Assembly (NCBI RefSeq): GCF_913063425.1
Contig: NZ_CAJXYK010000029.1
Location: 1-64,000, forward strand
DNA length: 64,000 nucleotides
Direction: 5' to 3'
From: an uncultured Thiohalocapsa sp.
GTDB lineage: Bacteria; Pseudomonadota; Gammaproteobacteria; Chromatiales; Chromatiaceae
The notes under the pieces were generated by a model, which was not told the DNA's origin, searched no databases, and saw nothing but the letters and a program-made list of their open reading frames with translations. This document shows positions 1 through 14,272 of the stretch, piece by piece. The translations under genes were made by a program, and so were the position numbers. Each line of letters starts with the position of its first letter. Within the stretch, counting starts at the first letter, position 1.

Positions 1-471
1 GGCGTCTCGTTATGGCCGGGTTCTGCCTTCGACCGCGCCTGCGGCAAGACCGTCAGGAAATTTTACAGTGCCTCGCCACGGTCGGGCCGCGAGTGTCTCT
101 TATTGGCCGATTACGGCCATTCCCGACCCCCACAACCGGGCGTCCGCTTAGCCACATACAGGGGACGCATACCCCAAGAGCCCTGACCGTCAATTCCCGA
201 CCCCGAAGCAACCTCTCCGCGTCGAGCGGCGGTGTGAGTCACTGGTCAACAGCAGGCATTCACCTCATCGCGTGCATCGTCAAGCCGCACCCGTCGAGCG
301 CATCATTAACCACATTGGTGAGCTGCCCCACCACACCCTCGCAGCGAATCACAACGCCAAGGTCACCGACTGCGGCCGATGGTCGCTCGGCAGGCGCTGT
401 CGGCTGCCAGCGTCGGCGTTGGGGTCGATCTGCGGATCGAATACCTCGTACTCCACGCGGACATCTCCCGC
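1..471. other. No intact gene; degraded element DNA
   Basis: I see no intact gene here. On the minus strand between about 260 and 450 two short stretches in different frames read like real protein (one contains VRVEYEVFDPQID, the other GVVIRCEGVVGQLTNVV), which would fit a frameshifted, decaying gene downstream of the broken repressor. The identity of that gene is unknown. The composition is somewhat less GC-rich than the rest of the window. Confidence 0.4.
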
Positions 472-732
472 TCAAGGGGCTGAGCATCCCGTCGGCCCCT
501 CGTGGAGACATAGCAGGTAGGCCCCCATCACGTTGCCCAGCGCCGCACCCACCGCCTGCGCCGCCTCGACGCTCAGCCGCCGCAGCCCCTGCTCGTAGTT
601 GCTGATCCTGGACTTGCTGTACGCCCCGTCCGTCCGCTCGGCCAGATCCTTCAGGCTTCACTTCAGCGCCACGCGCGCGGCCCGCAGCCGTTCGCCCATC
701 GCCCTGTTCAACGCTTCTTCTGCTTCGGTCAT
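472..732 (-). pseudogene. XRE/Cro-CI-type repressor gene interrupted by an in-frame TGA
   Basis: Reading from the ATG at 732, the frame gives a helix-turn-helix protein of the Cro/CI (XRE) type in two pieces. Residues 1-24 contain MGERLRAARVALK, then a TGA occurs at codon 25 (658-660), and the same frame continues with SLKDLAERTDGAYSKSRISN followed by YEQGLRRLSVEAA up to a TGA at 472-474. The second piece carries the recognition-helix pattern typical of these phage and element repressors (sKsrISnYEqGlR.pS). Frame and spacing are otherwise intact over 86 codons, so a single substitution would restore the gene. It could also be a sequencing error. The position beside a tRNA 3' fragment suggests the control region of an integrated element. 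Known: the family binds operators as dimers. Inferred: the gene is inactive now. Confidence 0.65.
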
Positions 733-849
733 GGCGACACCCGCCTCGTACACGCCTGGCGCAAGCCATGCATCGCAACCTGTGCCGCCACGACGTACAC
801 AACGTCAGCCGTCGCCGAAGCGTCCAGCCCCACAGTCACAGGTGACGCA

Positions 850-912
850 GCGTGCCATCAGCGTGACATCGGGGCGGCAAAAACAGGCATTTGGTGTCAC
901 GCCATGTCACGC
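850..912. promoter_or_regulatory. Four-copy operator-like motif array upstream of the broken repressor
   Basis: GCGTGCCAT (850-858) and GCGTGACAT (861-869) lie 11 bp apart. About 25 bp further, their inverted counterparts GTGTCACGC (894-902) and ATGTCACGC (904-912) lie 10 bp apart. The arrangement is symmetric about position 881 and the in-phase spacing of about one helical turn is what paired dimer sites would show. It sits 118 bp upstream of the repressor start, so it is a plausible operator. This is inference from pattern only. Confidence 0.4.
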
Positions 913-968
913 CCGGAGCAAGAGAAGCTCGTAACCGTCTGTTTTTTATTTGCCACCTCGTGACCCCT

Positions 969-1018
969 TCGGATTGTCGATGCGAAGGTCAGGGGTTCGA
1001 TCCCCCTCGGCTCCACCA
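969..1018 (+). other. Partial tRNA 3' end (candidate attachment site)
   Basis: The sequence folds as the 3' part of a tRNA: an anticodon-type arm (TCGGA / loop TTGTCGA / TGCGA, one mismatch), a 5-nt variable loop AGGTC, a perfect T arm AGGGG-TTCGATC-CCCCT, the acceptor 3' strand CGGCTCC, a discriminator A and an encoded CCA. No matching GGAGCCG 5' half or D arm precedes it, so it is not a complete tRNA. The loop would read GTC (Asp), but with the 5' half missing I do not assign the isotype, and a tmRNA 3' end is also possible. Elements that integrate into tRNA 3' ends leave such copies at their distal end, which would place the element to the left. Confidence 0.6.
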
Positions 1019-1241
1019 AACACAAGCGGCGCGCGGCGCCCATTGGCCGGTGATGTCAGCATGGCACCGCCGCCGGCCTGCGCCGCGGCGAGCCGGCAGA
1101 GCCGGTACACCGATACGCAACCGCCGGCCGTCGGCGGTGTGCGCGGCGCTGCTCCGCCGCGCGCCACGTACGGCCGCCAGGCACTGACGCCGCGGTGTGC
1201 GACCGCGGAGTCCCTGTGCACGATCGGCGACCGCGCGGGCC

Positions 1242-1730
1242 TCAGGCGATCTCCACCCGCTTGCGTGAGGTCTTGGTCACCTTGGGCATGGACACCACCA
1301 GCATGCCGTCCTCGAACTTGGCGGTTGCCTTGTCCGTGTCCACGGCGGCGGGCAGGGTGATGACGCGGGAGAAAGCCCCGCGGCGGATCTCGCGGCGGTG
1401 GAAGCTCCCTTCGTCCTGCTTATCTTCGTGACGGCTCTCTCCGCGCAGGGTCAGCGTGTTCTCGGTGAGGCTGATCTCCACGTCCTCCTTACGCACGCCG
1501 GGAATCTCTGCCTTGACGACAACCGCGTCGTCGCGGTCGATGACGTCGACGCTCGGCGCCGGCGCCTGCAGGCCCTCCAGCAGGTCGGCCCAGGCGGGTC
1601 CGCCCCAGCGCTGCATCCAGCGCCCGGGCATGAGGTCGTCCATGAAGCGCTCCATCTGCTCCCAGGGTGTCATGGCCCGCGGTGTGGCCGCAGGCTTGCT
1701 CTCGGTTGTCTGCTCGATGTCTTTGGCCAT
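1242..1730 (-). CDS. Hsp20/alpha-crystallin small heat-shock protein
   Basis: A 162-residue small heat-shock protein, an ATP-independent cytoplasmic holdase. The N-terminal arm (about 1-50) has the aromatic and Met-rich WEQMERFMDDLMPGRWMQRW stretch usual in bacterial Hsp20. The alpha-crystallin domain runs from about 60 to the end, with PSVDVIDRDDAVVVKAEIPG, EISLTENTLTLRGE and a FEDGMLVVSMPK strand. The short C-terminal tail lacks a clear I-x-I motif. The frame extends 25 codons upstream, but I chose the ATG at 1730 because GGGAGG lies seven bases before it and the family normally starts at this point. It stands alone, with no partner gene nearby. Confidence 0.93.
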   Translation of the reverse strand: MAKDIEQTTESKPAATPRAMTPWEQMERFMDDLMPGRWMQRWGGPAWADLLEGLQAPAPSVDVIDRDDAVVVKAEIPGVRKEDVEISLTENTLTLRGESRHEDKQDEGSFHRREIRRGAFSRVITLPAAVDTDKATAKFEDGMLVVSMPKVTKTSRKRVEIA

Positions 1731-2162
1731 TGTCGCCTCCCATTGGCTCAGCGCTGTCGCGTGCGGAGAGATCCGGGCTGCGGACCCCATCCGCCCCAAT
1801 TGCATGGATATCTGCTGCCGGAGCCGGCGGCGCGCGGGTCGTGGCGGTCAGGTCGGGGCCGGCAGCCCGCGGGTGCCGCCAAGGCGGGGGTCACCGGCCG
1901 GGCGGCGGGCGACACGACAGAGCGCGCCCCGACTCCATTGACAGCATAGGCGGCGCACCCCGCACCCCGCCATGGGCGCTTCCCGGCAACCCTTGACGGA
2001 GCTGTGCCGGTGCCTGCGTCCGTGCGCGGCCGAAGGGCCACTGCGCGTTTCGCTGAAGGGCGCGCGGCGCGCCTGCCTGCCGCGGTCCCGGGTCAGCGGT
2101 GCTGCCGCCGCGGGGACATCGGGCGTGCGCCGGCCGATGTGCACCGGTGGCTTGGCGCCCGC
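1731..2162. other. Intergenic, nothing recognised
   Basis: This 432-bp GC-rich stretch separates the Hsp20 gene from the next gene. It holds the Shine-Dalgarno and presumably the promoter of hsp20. No coding pattern, repeat or clear hairpin terminator was found. Confidence 0.5.
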
Positions 2163-2939
2163 TCAGACCGTGCCGTGCTCCTCCAGCCGGAAGCCCAGCA
2201 CCTCCAGCAGCAGGCCGGTCACCGCACCACCCAGCAGACCACCCAGGAAGCCCGCCGGCACCTCCGCCAGCACCCGCTGCACCGCGGTCTTGGCCTCGGG
2301 GGCCAGGGCGGCGGCGGTGGTGCCCGCCACCATCCAGATGCTGGCGCCCACCACCGCCGCCACCAGTGCCGCCACCAGCGGCGCCGCGAGGGTCGTCGGC
2401 AGCCAGCCATGGACGTGCTTGACGATCCAGTGCTCGTTCAGCTGGAACAGCGAGCCCACCAGCGCGACGATGCCGGCGGCCATGACGAAGGCACCCACGG
2501 GCTGGCGGTAGAGCGTCAGCACCAGCACCAGGATGGCGCCGGCGCCGAGCCCGGCCAGCAGGCCGGTAAGGGTCTCCGCCAGCGGTCGCGCGCCGGCGTG
2601 CGAGGTCCAGGCGAAGAAGGCCCCGCCCAGCAGCCCCAGACCCGCCGCCACCAGGGCGATGATGCCGAGCTCCAGGCGCGGCCCGCCGACGATGAGATAA
2701 CCGATGGATGCCAGCACGCCGGCCATGGCACCCATCAGCGCCACGGGCATGGCGCTGTAGAAGGCAGCGGTGGTCATGGCCGCGGCCAGCGCGGCCACCA
2801 CCACGGCCTGTGCCGGGCCTAGGCCCAGCACCTGAAGCACTTCGTAAAGCCCGATGTAAAGCCCCCCGAACAGGGCACCCGCCAGGCTCCACAGGAAGAG
2901 CGTCGTGACAATGGCCGTAAAGCGTTCTTTGGACAGCAT
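2163..2939 (-). CDS. Polytopic membrane protein of unknown function
   Basis: A 258-residue, very hydrophobic protein with about seven or eight predicted membrane segments (for example around residues 10-38, 45-65, 68-88, 92-112, 125-150 and 185-208) and a Gly/Ala-rich C-terminal segment AGFLGGLLGGAVTGLLLEVLGF. I do not recognise the family and see no catalytic motif. The ATG at 2939 is preceded by GGAGGA at good spacing, and this removes a 50-residue, non-membrane extension that the frame would otherwise allow. The gene is divergent from phaB with about 395 bp between them. It could be a small transporter or a structural membrane protein. Confidence 0.75.
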   Translation of the reverse strand: MLSKERFTAIVTTLFLWSLAGALFGGLYIGLYEVLQVLGLGPAQAVVVAALAAAMTTAAFYSAMPVALMGAMAGVLASIGYLIVGGPRLELGIIALVAAGLGLLGGAFFAWTSHAGARPLAETLTGLLAGLGAGAILVLVLTLYRQPVGAFVMAAGIVALVGSLFQLNEHWIVKHVHGWLPTTLAAPLVAALVAAVVGASIWMVAGTTAAALAPEAKTAVQRVLAEVPAGFLGGLLGGAVTGLLLEVLGFRLEEHGTV

Positions 2940-3335
2940 GCGAACGGGTCCTCCGCGCACCGCCGCGTACCCGGACACGGCGGGCAGTGGTGTCGCCCGG
3001 CGGAGCTGGGGCGCCGCGCGGGCCTTGTTGTGATTGTGCTGCGGGGCGCGCTCCCCAGTCGGCCCCCGGGACTCGAAACCGCGCCGCACAAGCGACGCTG
3101 GGGTTTAAGTCTAGCGAATCCGGCCCGATGACCCCTTCGCAGGCGCCGCGCGGGCCGAGCGGGCAGCCCAGCCGAGCAGCCGACCGGTCGCCCTCACGCA
3201 GACCGCAAGCAGCCTGCCATCATCCCCGAGCCTGCGTTACCATCCGCGCGTGCTCCGGCACCCTGTCCGCGCGTTGTCGCTCCCGGCGCCGTGCGATCAA
3301 TAACGACCACACACCCCCAACAAAGCGAGGACACC
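2940..3335. other. Divergent intergenic region
   Basis: This 396-bp region lies between the divergently oriented membrane protein gene and phaB and presumably holds both promoters. The right end contains the phaB ribosome site (GCGAGG). I see no convincing operator or repeat. Confidence 0.5.
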
Positions 3336-4058
3336 ATGGCGAGAACAGCACTGGTCACAGGCGGTACCCGCGGCATCGGCGAGGCCATCAGCATGGCGTT
3401 GAAAGATGCCGGTTACACGGTCGCCGCCAATTACGGCGGCAATGATCAGGCAGCCCAGGATTTCACGGCCCGCACGGGCATCCCGGCCTACAAATTCGAT
3501 GTTTCGGACTTCGACGCCGTCACCGCCGGCATCAAGGCCATCGAGCAGGACCTGGGCCCCGTGGAGGTGCTGGTGAACAACGCCGGCATCACCCGCGACG
3601 GCACCCTGCACAAAATGACACACGACAAGTGGCAGGCGGTGATCGACACCAATCTCGGCTCCTGCTTCAACTGCTGCCGGGCGGTCATCGACGGCATGCG
3701 CGACCGCGGCTTCGGGCGCATCGTCAACATCGGCTCCATCAACGGGCAGGCGGGCCAGTACGGCCAGGTGAATTACGCCGCCGCCAAGTCCGGTATCCAT
3801 GGCTTCACCAAGGCGCTCGCGCAGGAGGGCGCCGCCAAGGGCATCACCGTGAACGCCGTAGCGCCTGGCTATGTGGACACCGAGATGGTGCGCGCGGTGC
3901 CCCCGGAGGTGCTGGAGAAGATCATCAAGCGCATCCCCGTGGGCCGGCTCGGTAAGCCGGAGGATATCGCCCGCACCGTGATGTTCCTGGTGGCGGATGC
4001 GGCGAGCTTCATCACCGGGGCCACCGTCTCGGTGAACGGTGGGCAGCATATGTATTAG
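3336..4058 (+). CDS. phaB: Acetoacetyl-CoA reductase (PhaB-type SDR)
   Basis: A 240-residue short-chain dehydrogenase expected to reduce acetoacetyl-CoA to (R)-3-hydroxybutyryl-CoA with NADPH, the second step of polyhydroxybutyrate synthesis. Visible features are the cofactor loop TGGTRGIG (about residues 8-15), NNAG near 85, the catalytic Ser in NIGSINGQAGQYGQ, the Tyr-Lys pair in VNYAAAKSG, and a PGYVDTEM substrate loop. The C-terminus SVNGGQHMY is the usual PhaB ending and helps to separate it from the FabG paralogue. I start at the ATG at 3336, which follows GCGAGG and opens directly with MARTALVTGG; an upstream in-frame start would add 15 unstructured residues. No phaA or phaC lies in the window, so substrate assignment rests on sequence resemblance. 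Confidence 0.88.
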   Translation: MARTALVTGGTRGIGEAISMALKDAGYTVAANYGGNDQAAQDFTARTGIPAYKFDVSDFDAVTAGIKAIEQDLGPVEVLVNNAGITRDGTLHKMTHDKWQAVIDTNLGSCFNCCRAVIDGMRDRGFGRIVNIGSINGQAGQYGQVNYAAAKSGIHGFTKALAQEGAAKGITVNAVAPGYVDTEMVRAVPPEVLEKIIKRIPVGRLGKPEDIARTVMFLVADAASFITGATVSVNGGQHMY

Positions 4059-4113
4059 GGGGAAGGGCTGAGGACGGCGGCCCCGGACAGGCGTCGTGAG
4101 GCGGCCCGGGTAC

Positions 4114-4158
4114 GCCGACTTCAGTCGGCACCCTGGCGTCGGCGGACTTTAGTCCGCC
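4114..4158. repeat. REP-like palindromes (two)
   Basis: Two short hairpins follow phaB: GCCGACT-TC-AGTCGGC (4114-4129) and GGCGGACT-TT-AGTCCGCC (4141-4158). The same pair, in the same order and spacing, recurs near 60.46-60.50 kb, including an identical flank of about 28 bp. Short GC-rich palindromes in intergenic spaces downstream of genes are typical of REP elements. They may also slow transcription or stabilise the phaB transcript end. Confidence 0.75.
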
Positions 4159-4270
4159 GGCGGCGAATGATCGCCGGCCTCGCGCATCCCGCAGCCTCGC
4201 ATCAGGTGCGGGAAGCCGGGCTCGCCAGGAATGACGAGCGGCCTGCAGGAGGGAGCCGCTGACCCTCCCG

Positions 4271-4447
4271 TCAGCCCTTGGGTCCGAACAGCAGCCAGAG
4301 AATGAAGCCCAGCACGGGCAGCATCAGCAGCAGCACCACCCAGATGACCTTGCCCAGGGTGCTGGCGTCGCTCTGCACCGTCTTGACCACGGCATACACC
4401 ACCAGGATCAGCAGCAGCAGGCCGAAAAAACCGCCGACTTCCACCAT
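4271..4447 (-). CDS. Small PLDc_N-type membrane protein
   Basis: A 58-residue inner-membrane protein with two hydrophobic segments: residues 7-21 (FFGLLLLILVVYAVV) and 34-54, with the short VKTVQSDASTLGKVIW loop between them. The second segment contains LPVLGFILWLLFGPKG, the signature of the PLDc_N / phospholipase D-nuclease N-terminal family, which also occurs as a stand-alone protein. The start at 4447 has GGAGGA about eight bases upstream. The gene is divergent from the lipid kinase, whose start is only about 20 bp away. Function is unknown; by family it is a membrane anchor without catalytic residues. Confidence 0.8.
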   Translation of the reverse strand: MVEVGGFFGLLLLILVVYAVVKTVQSDASTLGKVIWVVLLLMLPVLGFILWLLFGPKG

Positions 4448-4465
4448 GTTCTCTGTCCTCCAATC

Positions 4466-5476
4466 ATGCTGGGCGTGGCTCGCCGGCCGCCTTCGGCCCC
4501 CGTGCGCGCCCCAGGGACAGATCCCGACGGCTCAACGCAGGCGCCGCGACGTGCGCCGGTCGTGACCACTGCCATTCTCATCAACAATGCGCGTGCCGGG
4601 CAGGCGTTGCACCACGGTGACACGGTTACGGCACAGCTCGCCGCCTGCCTGGGGCATATCGGCCTCGAGAGCGTCAGCCTGCCCTTCCCCGACGTGGCGA
4701 CGGACCCGGTGCAGCGCGAGCGCCTCTTCGCCCTGCTCGACGCCGGCGCCCGACGCGTGGTTGTGCTGGGCGGCGACGGTACCGTGCGCAGCGTGGCCAC
4801 GCTGCTGCTGGGCCGCGACGTGCCGCTCGGCATTGTACCCCTGGGCACCGCGAATCTGCTCGCGCGCGACCTGGGCCTGCCCTTGGCACCCGAGCCGGCC
4901 ATCGCCGTGCAGGCCGCGAGCCGCGTGCACCGCATCGACGTGGCCCGCTGCAACGGCGAGACCTTTCTGTGCGCGGCCATGTTCGGCCTGGCGACGGACC
5001 TGGCCCGGGCGCGGGAGGCCGCCCGCGGCATCGGCGCCTGGCGCATGCTGCCGCGCCTGCTGCGCAAGGCGTACTGGGTGCTGAAGCGCTATCCCTTCCA
5101 CCGCGTACACCTGCGCCTGGACGACGCGCCGGCGGTGCTCAGCACCCGCGCCCTGCTGGTGTCCAACAACCCGCTGACGCCCCAGGCCGGTCTGCACCCG
5201 GCGCGCACGGCGCTGGACACCGGGCGCCTTGGCGTCTACGGGGTGCGCGAGGGGCCGCTCTACGACCTGCCGCGACTGGCGCTGACGCTCCTTGCCGGCA
5301 CCTGGCCCCGGGAGCCGCGTGTATTCCACCGCGTCTGCCGGCGCGCCCGCATCGACACCCAGCGCCCCCTACGCACAACCGCACTGCTGGACGGCGAGCC
5401 CACGCGCCTCGGCACACCGCTGCGCTTCGACAGCCTCCCCGGCGCGCTGCCCGTGCTGGTGCAGGCCGCCGACTAA
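4466..5476 (+). CDS. Diacylglycerol-kinase-family lipid kinase
   Basis: A 336-residue protein with a diacylglycerol kinase catalytic domain of the YegS/BmrU type. It starts with TTAILINNARAG near residue 34, has the nucleotide-binding VVVLGGDGTVRSVA near 98-111, and PLGIVPLGTANLLARDLGLP at about 120-140. The C-terminal beta-sandwich domain follows, with a DGEPTRLGTPLRF strand near 315. The expected reaction is ATP-dependent phosphorylation of a membrane lipid such as diacylglycerol; substrate cannot be read from sequence. The true start may be the GTG at 4562, since the first 32 residues are Pro/Arg-rich and lie outside the domain. It converges with the receiver-kinase gene, leaving 55 bp between stops. 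Confidence 0.85.
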   Translation: MLGVARRPPSAPVRAPGTDPDGSTQAPRRAPVVTTAILINNARAGQALHHGDTVTAQLAACLGHIGLESVSLPFPDVATDPVQRERLFALLDAGARRVVVLGGDGTVRSVATLLLGRDVPLGIVPLGTANLLARDLGLPLAPEPAIAVQAASRVHRIDVARCNGETFLCAAMFGLATDLARAREAARGIGAWRMLPRLLRKAYWVLKRYPFHRVHLRLDDAPAVLSTRALLVSNNPLTPQAGLHPARTALDTGRLGVYGVREGPLYDLPRLALTLLAGTWPREPRVFHRVCRRARIDTQRPLRTTALLDGEPTRLGTPLRFDSLPGALPVLVQAAD

Positions 5477-5531
5477 GCGGCTGTGCACGAACTCATCACC
5501 TTCAACTGCGGACGGATAGCCGGGACGACCT

Positions 5532-6707
5532 TCAGACAGCGCCCAAACGGATCTCCAAACGGGCTTCGGCACCCCGCACCCGAGCGTTGGCGAGCTCAAG
5601 CCGCCCCCCCAGCAGCTCCATGCGGGAGCGCAGACTGTCGAGCCCGAAGCCGGCGCCGGCAGCGCCGGTGCCGAGCGGGCGGTCGGCGACCCGATCACCG
5701 AGCACCTGCGGGTCGAAGCCGCGGCCGTCGTCGCTGACGCTGATGCTGAGCAGCTCGCCGTCACAGCTCACCCGCAGCACCGCTCGCGTGGCCTCCGCAT
5801 GCTTGGCGGCGTTGATCAGCAGCTCGCGGGTACCCTGAAACAGCGTCACCGCCAGCGCATCGGCGAGCACCGGCACCGCGCCGCACGGCTCGCAGACGAC
5901 GTCCAGACCCCACTGCTCACGCATGTCCTCGGCGAGCCAGGCCAGCGCCTGGTAGAGCCCGCCCTCGCGCAGCAGCGGCGGGCTCAGCTCGAACACCAGG
6001 GAGCGCAGCTGCTTGATGGAGTCCATCAGCAGACCCACCAGCTGCTCCCGGCGCTGGGTCAGATCGGCGTCGCCTTCCACCAGTATCCGTGCCAGCACCA
6101 GCTGCTGGATGGTGGTGTCGTGCAGTTGCTGCGCCAGCTGCCGCCGCTGCCGCTCTTCCACCGTGGCCATCTCGACGTTCAGCTCGCGCAGGCGCCGGTT
6201 CGCCTGTTGCAGACGCTCGCTGCGCTCGTCCAGCGCCGTGTAGAGGCCGCGCGAGAGCTGCGACAGGGTGACATGGGTACGCACCCGCGCCAACAGCACC
6301 GTCACGGCGAAGGGCTTGACGATGTAGTCGACGCCGCCGGACTCGAAGCCGCGGACGATCTCCGGCTCGTCACCCTTCGCGGTGAGAAAAATGACGGGTA
6401 TGCGGTCCGTGGCGGGGCTGGCCCGCAGCTGCCGGCAGAGCGCAAAGCCGTCCGCATCCGGCAACATCACGTCCAGCAGGATCAGGTCCGGGCGCCGCTC
6501 CCGGGCGGCGGCCAGCGCATCCGCCCCGTTGGCAGCGGCCGCCACGGCATAGCCCTGCTGGCGCAGCAGTCCGGCCACGAAGACGCGCGTGGCCTCATCG
6601 TCATCGACCACCAGGATCTCGGCCGGGGAAACGGGGGAATCGGTCACGACTGGCGAGCTGGCCCTGGTCGGGCGTCGGGTTCCGCAGCTTCGGGCATGAA
6701 CAGGCAA
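5532..6707 (-). CDS. Receiver domain fused to NarX-type histidine kinase
   Basis: A 391-residue protein with an N-terminal receiver domain (about 28-145: ILVVDDDE, phospho-acceptor Asp in LILLDVMLPD, Lys in YIVKPF). A coiled-coil linker follows (about 160-185), then a HisKA_3 dimerisation domain with the histidine in RRQLAQQLHDTTIQQL, and an HATPase_c domain with DDGRGFDP and GAGFGLDSLRSRM. This receiver-first order makes a soluble kinase controlled by phosphotransfer rather than by its own sensor. The gene lies 65 bp downstream of the giant sensor kinase on the same strand, so it is a natural partner. There is no DNA-binding output domain. The start is uncertain: ATG at 6707 or the GTG at about 6647. 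Confidence 0.88.
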   Translation of the reverse strand: MPVHARSCGTRRPTRASSPVVTDSPVSPAEILVVDDDEATRVFVAGLLRQQGYAVAAAANGADALAAARERRPDLILLDVMLPDADGFALCRQLRASPATDRIPVIFLTAKGDEPEIVRGFESGGVDYIVKPFAVTVLLARVRTHVTLSQLSRGLYTALDERSERLQQANRRLRELNVEMATVEERQRRQLAQQLHDTTIQQLVLARILVEGDADLTQRREQLVGLLMDSIKQLRSLVFELSPPLLREGGLYQALAWLAEDMREQWGLDVVCEPCGAVPVLADALAVTLFQGTRELLINAAKHAEATRAVLRVSCDGELLSISVSDDGRGFDPQVLGDRVADRPLGTGAAGAGFGLDSLRSRMELLGGRLELANARVRGAEARLEIRLGAV

Positions 6708-6772
6708 ACGGGTAAACTTACGCCAAGGCGGTCCGCCGCCCTGTCAGCATCTGACGTACAACCGCCGTTGCG

Positions 6773-12547
<5,775 letters not shown>

Positions 12548-12700
12548 CGGCGTCGCAGGGTATCCTCGCCCGGCACAGGTACCCAGTGAGCACCCGCTCG
12601 CGGCGACAGGCCTTATTGTGCCCCGGATCGCGCGGGCGCATGTGCAGCCTGCGGCCGACACCGCCACCCGAAAGATCGCCTGCAGAGGATTCCGGAGCCC

Positions 12701-14272
12701 ATGAACGACGACGACGCCGCCTCCACCGCCGCTGCCGAATCCGATGCCGCGGTGCCCACCGCCCACCGCCGGGTGCTCGCGGGCTATGCGGCCACGGTTT
12801 TCGTCAGCTCCGCGCTGCTGCTGGTGCTGGAGATCGTCGCCGGACGCCTGGTGGCGCCCTATGTGGGCGTGTCGCTGTACACCTGGACCTCCATCATCGG
12901 CGTGATCCTGGCGGGGCTGTCGCTCGGCAACTGGCTCGGCGGCCTCTGGGCCGACAACGGCGCCACCGGGCGCAGCGTCGGCTGGGTGCTCGCCGCGGGC
13001 GGGCTCTACTGCCTGCTGAGCCTTGCCATGCTCAATCCGCTGGGTGCCGCGGTGCAGGCGCAGGGGCTCACCCTGCTCAGCGCGAGCTTCACCTTCGCGG
13101 CCGTGCTCTTCTTCGTGCCGGCGGCGCTCATCGGCATCGTCACACCGCTGCTGACCACGCTGGCGCTGCGGCTCGACCCCCGCGCCGGCCACGTGGTGGG
13201 CCGCATGCATGCGCTGGCTGCCATCGGCAGCATCGTCGGCACCTTTGCCGCCGGCTGGTGGCTGGTGCAGAGCGTCGGCACCCGGGCCGTGGTGCTGGGC
13301 ACCGGCGTCGCGCTGCTGGCCCTGGGCGCGCCCTTTCTGCGCCGCAGCGCCCGCCCGGCGCAGGCCCTGCTGCTGATCGCGGTGCTGGCGGCTGGGCTGC
13401 TCGCCAGCCTGCGCGGCGGGCTGGTGTCGTCCTGCGACCGCGAGAGCGCCTACTTCTGCATCCGCGTCGTGGAGCGCCCGGACCTGGCGCCGCCCGGCCT
13501 GGCCCGCGGCCTGGTGCTGGACCACCTGCTGCACGGCATCAACCACATGGCGGAGCCGGACCTGCTCCTTGCGCCCTATGTGCACGGGCTGGACGAGCTG
13601 GCCCATGCGCACTTCCTCGGTGCCTACGACGACGGGCTCGACTGGTTCTTCGCCGGCGGCGGCGCATACAGCCAGCCGCGGGCACTGCAGGCGCTGAGCC
13701 CGGCGTCGCGCATCACCGTGGCCGAGCTGGACCCCAGGGTGACGCTCACCGCCGCCGAGTCCCTGGGGCTTCAGCCCGCCGGCATGACCATCGAGCACCG
13801 CGATGCCCGCCTGGCGCTGGCGGACAGCGCCCGGCGCTTCGACGTCATCGTCGGCGACGTCTTCCACGACGTGGCCATTCCCTACCACCTCGTGACGCGG
13901 GAATTCGCCGAGCTGGTGCGTGCACGTCTCGCCCCGGACGGGCTGTATCTGATGAACGTCGTCGACACCTTCCCGGACCCACGCCTCATCAAGGCCATCG
14001 TCAAGACGCTCAGGACAGAGTTCCGCCACGTGGACATCTGGATGGACCAGGTGCCGGAAGACCCGCGGGTGACCTTCATCGTCAGCGCCGGCAACGGCCC
14101 GCGGCTGCCGAAGACCGTCCCCGCCCGCCGCGGCTTCCAGCGCGCCTGGAGCCGCATGACCGAAGACATCATGGCCTACGGCACACCGCCCGCGGACCTG
14201 CCGCTGCTCACCGACGACTATGCCCCGGTGGAGCGGCTCATCGCCGGGCTGCTGCTGGGCGAGGACGGTTGA
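12701..14272 (+). CDS. Membrane-anchored spermidine-synthase-like protein
   Basis: A 523-residue fused-MFS/spermidine-synthase type protein. The N-terminal half (about 24-240) has roughly seven or eight hydrophobic helices, starting with [31 protein letters not shown] and [15 protein letters not shown]. The C-terminal half is a Rossmann-fold aminopropyltransferase-like domain with [19 protein letters not shown] near 345, and [23 protein letters not shown] near 385. The residues needed for polyamine synthesis are not certain, and members of this family are often misnamed spermidine synthases, so no substrate is assigned. The start at 12701 follows a GGAG (tccggagcccATG). It is divergent from the giant kinase, with about 150 bp for both promoters. 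Confidence 0.85.
   Translation: MNDDDAASTAAAESDAAVPTAHRRVLAGYAATVFVSSALLLVLEIVAGRLVAPYVGVSLYTWTSIIGVILAGLSLGNWLGGLWADNGATGRSVGWVLAAGGLYCLLSLAMLNPLGAAVQAQGLTLLSASFTFAAVLFFVPAALIGIVTPLLTTLALRLDPRAGHVVGRMHALAAIGSIVGTFAAGWWLVQSVGTRAVVLGTGVALLALGAPFLRRSARPAQALLLIAVLAAGLLASLRGGLVSSCDRESAYFCIRVVERPDLAPPGLARGLVLDHLLHGINHMAEPDLLLAPYVHGLDELAHAHFLGAYDDGLDWFFAGGGAYSQPRALQALSPASRITVAELDPRVTLTAAESLGLQPAGMTIEHRDARLALADSARRFDVIVGDVFHDVAIPYHLVTREFAELVRARLAPDGLYLMNVVDTFPDPRLIKAIVKTLRTEFRHVDIWMDQVPEDPRVTFIVSAGNGPRLPKTVPARRGFQRAWSRMTEDIMAYGTPPADLPLLTDDYAPVERLIAGLLLGEDG

Noticed and set aside
1190-1208. Hairpin CCGCGGT-N5-ACCGCGG as the hsp20 terminator
   Set aside because: The stem is good but no T-tract follows on the minus strand, so I do not call it.
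946-1221. Minus-strand frame containing GGAEGDRTPDLRIDN
   Set aside because: It is the antisense reading of the tRNA 3' fragment; such peptides are a common annotation artefact.
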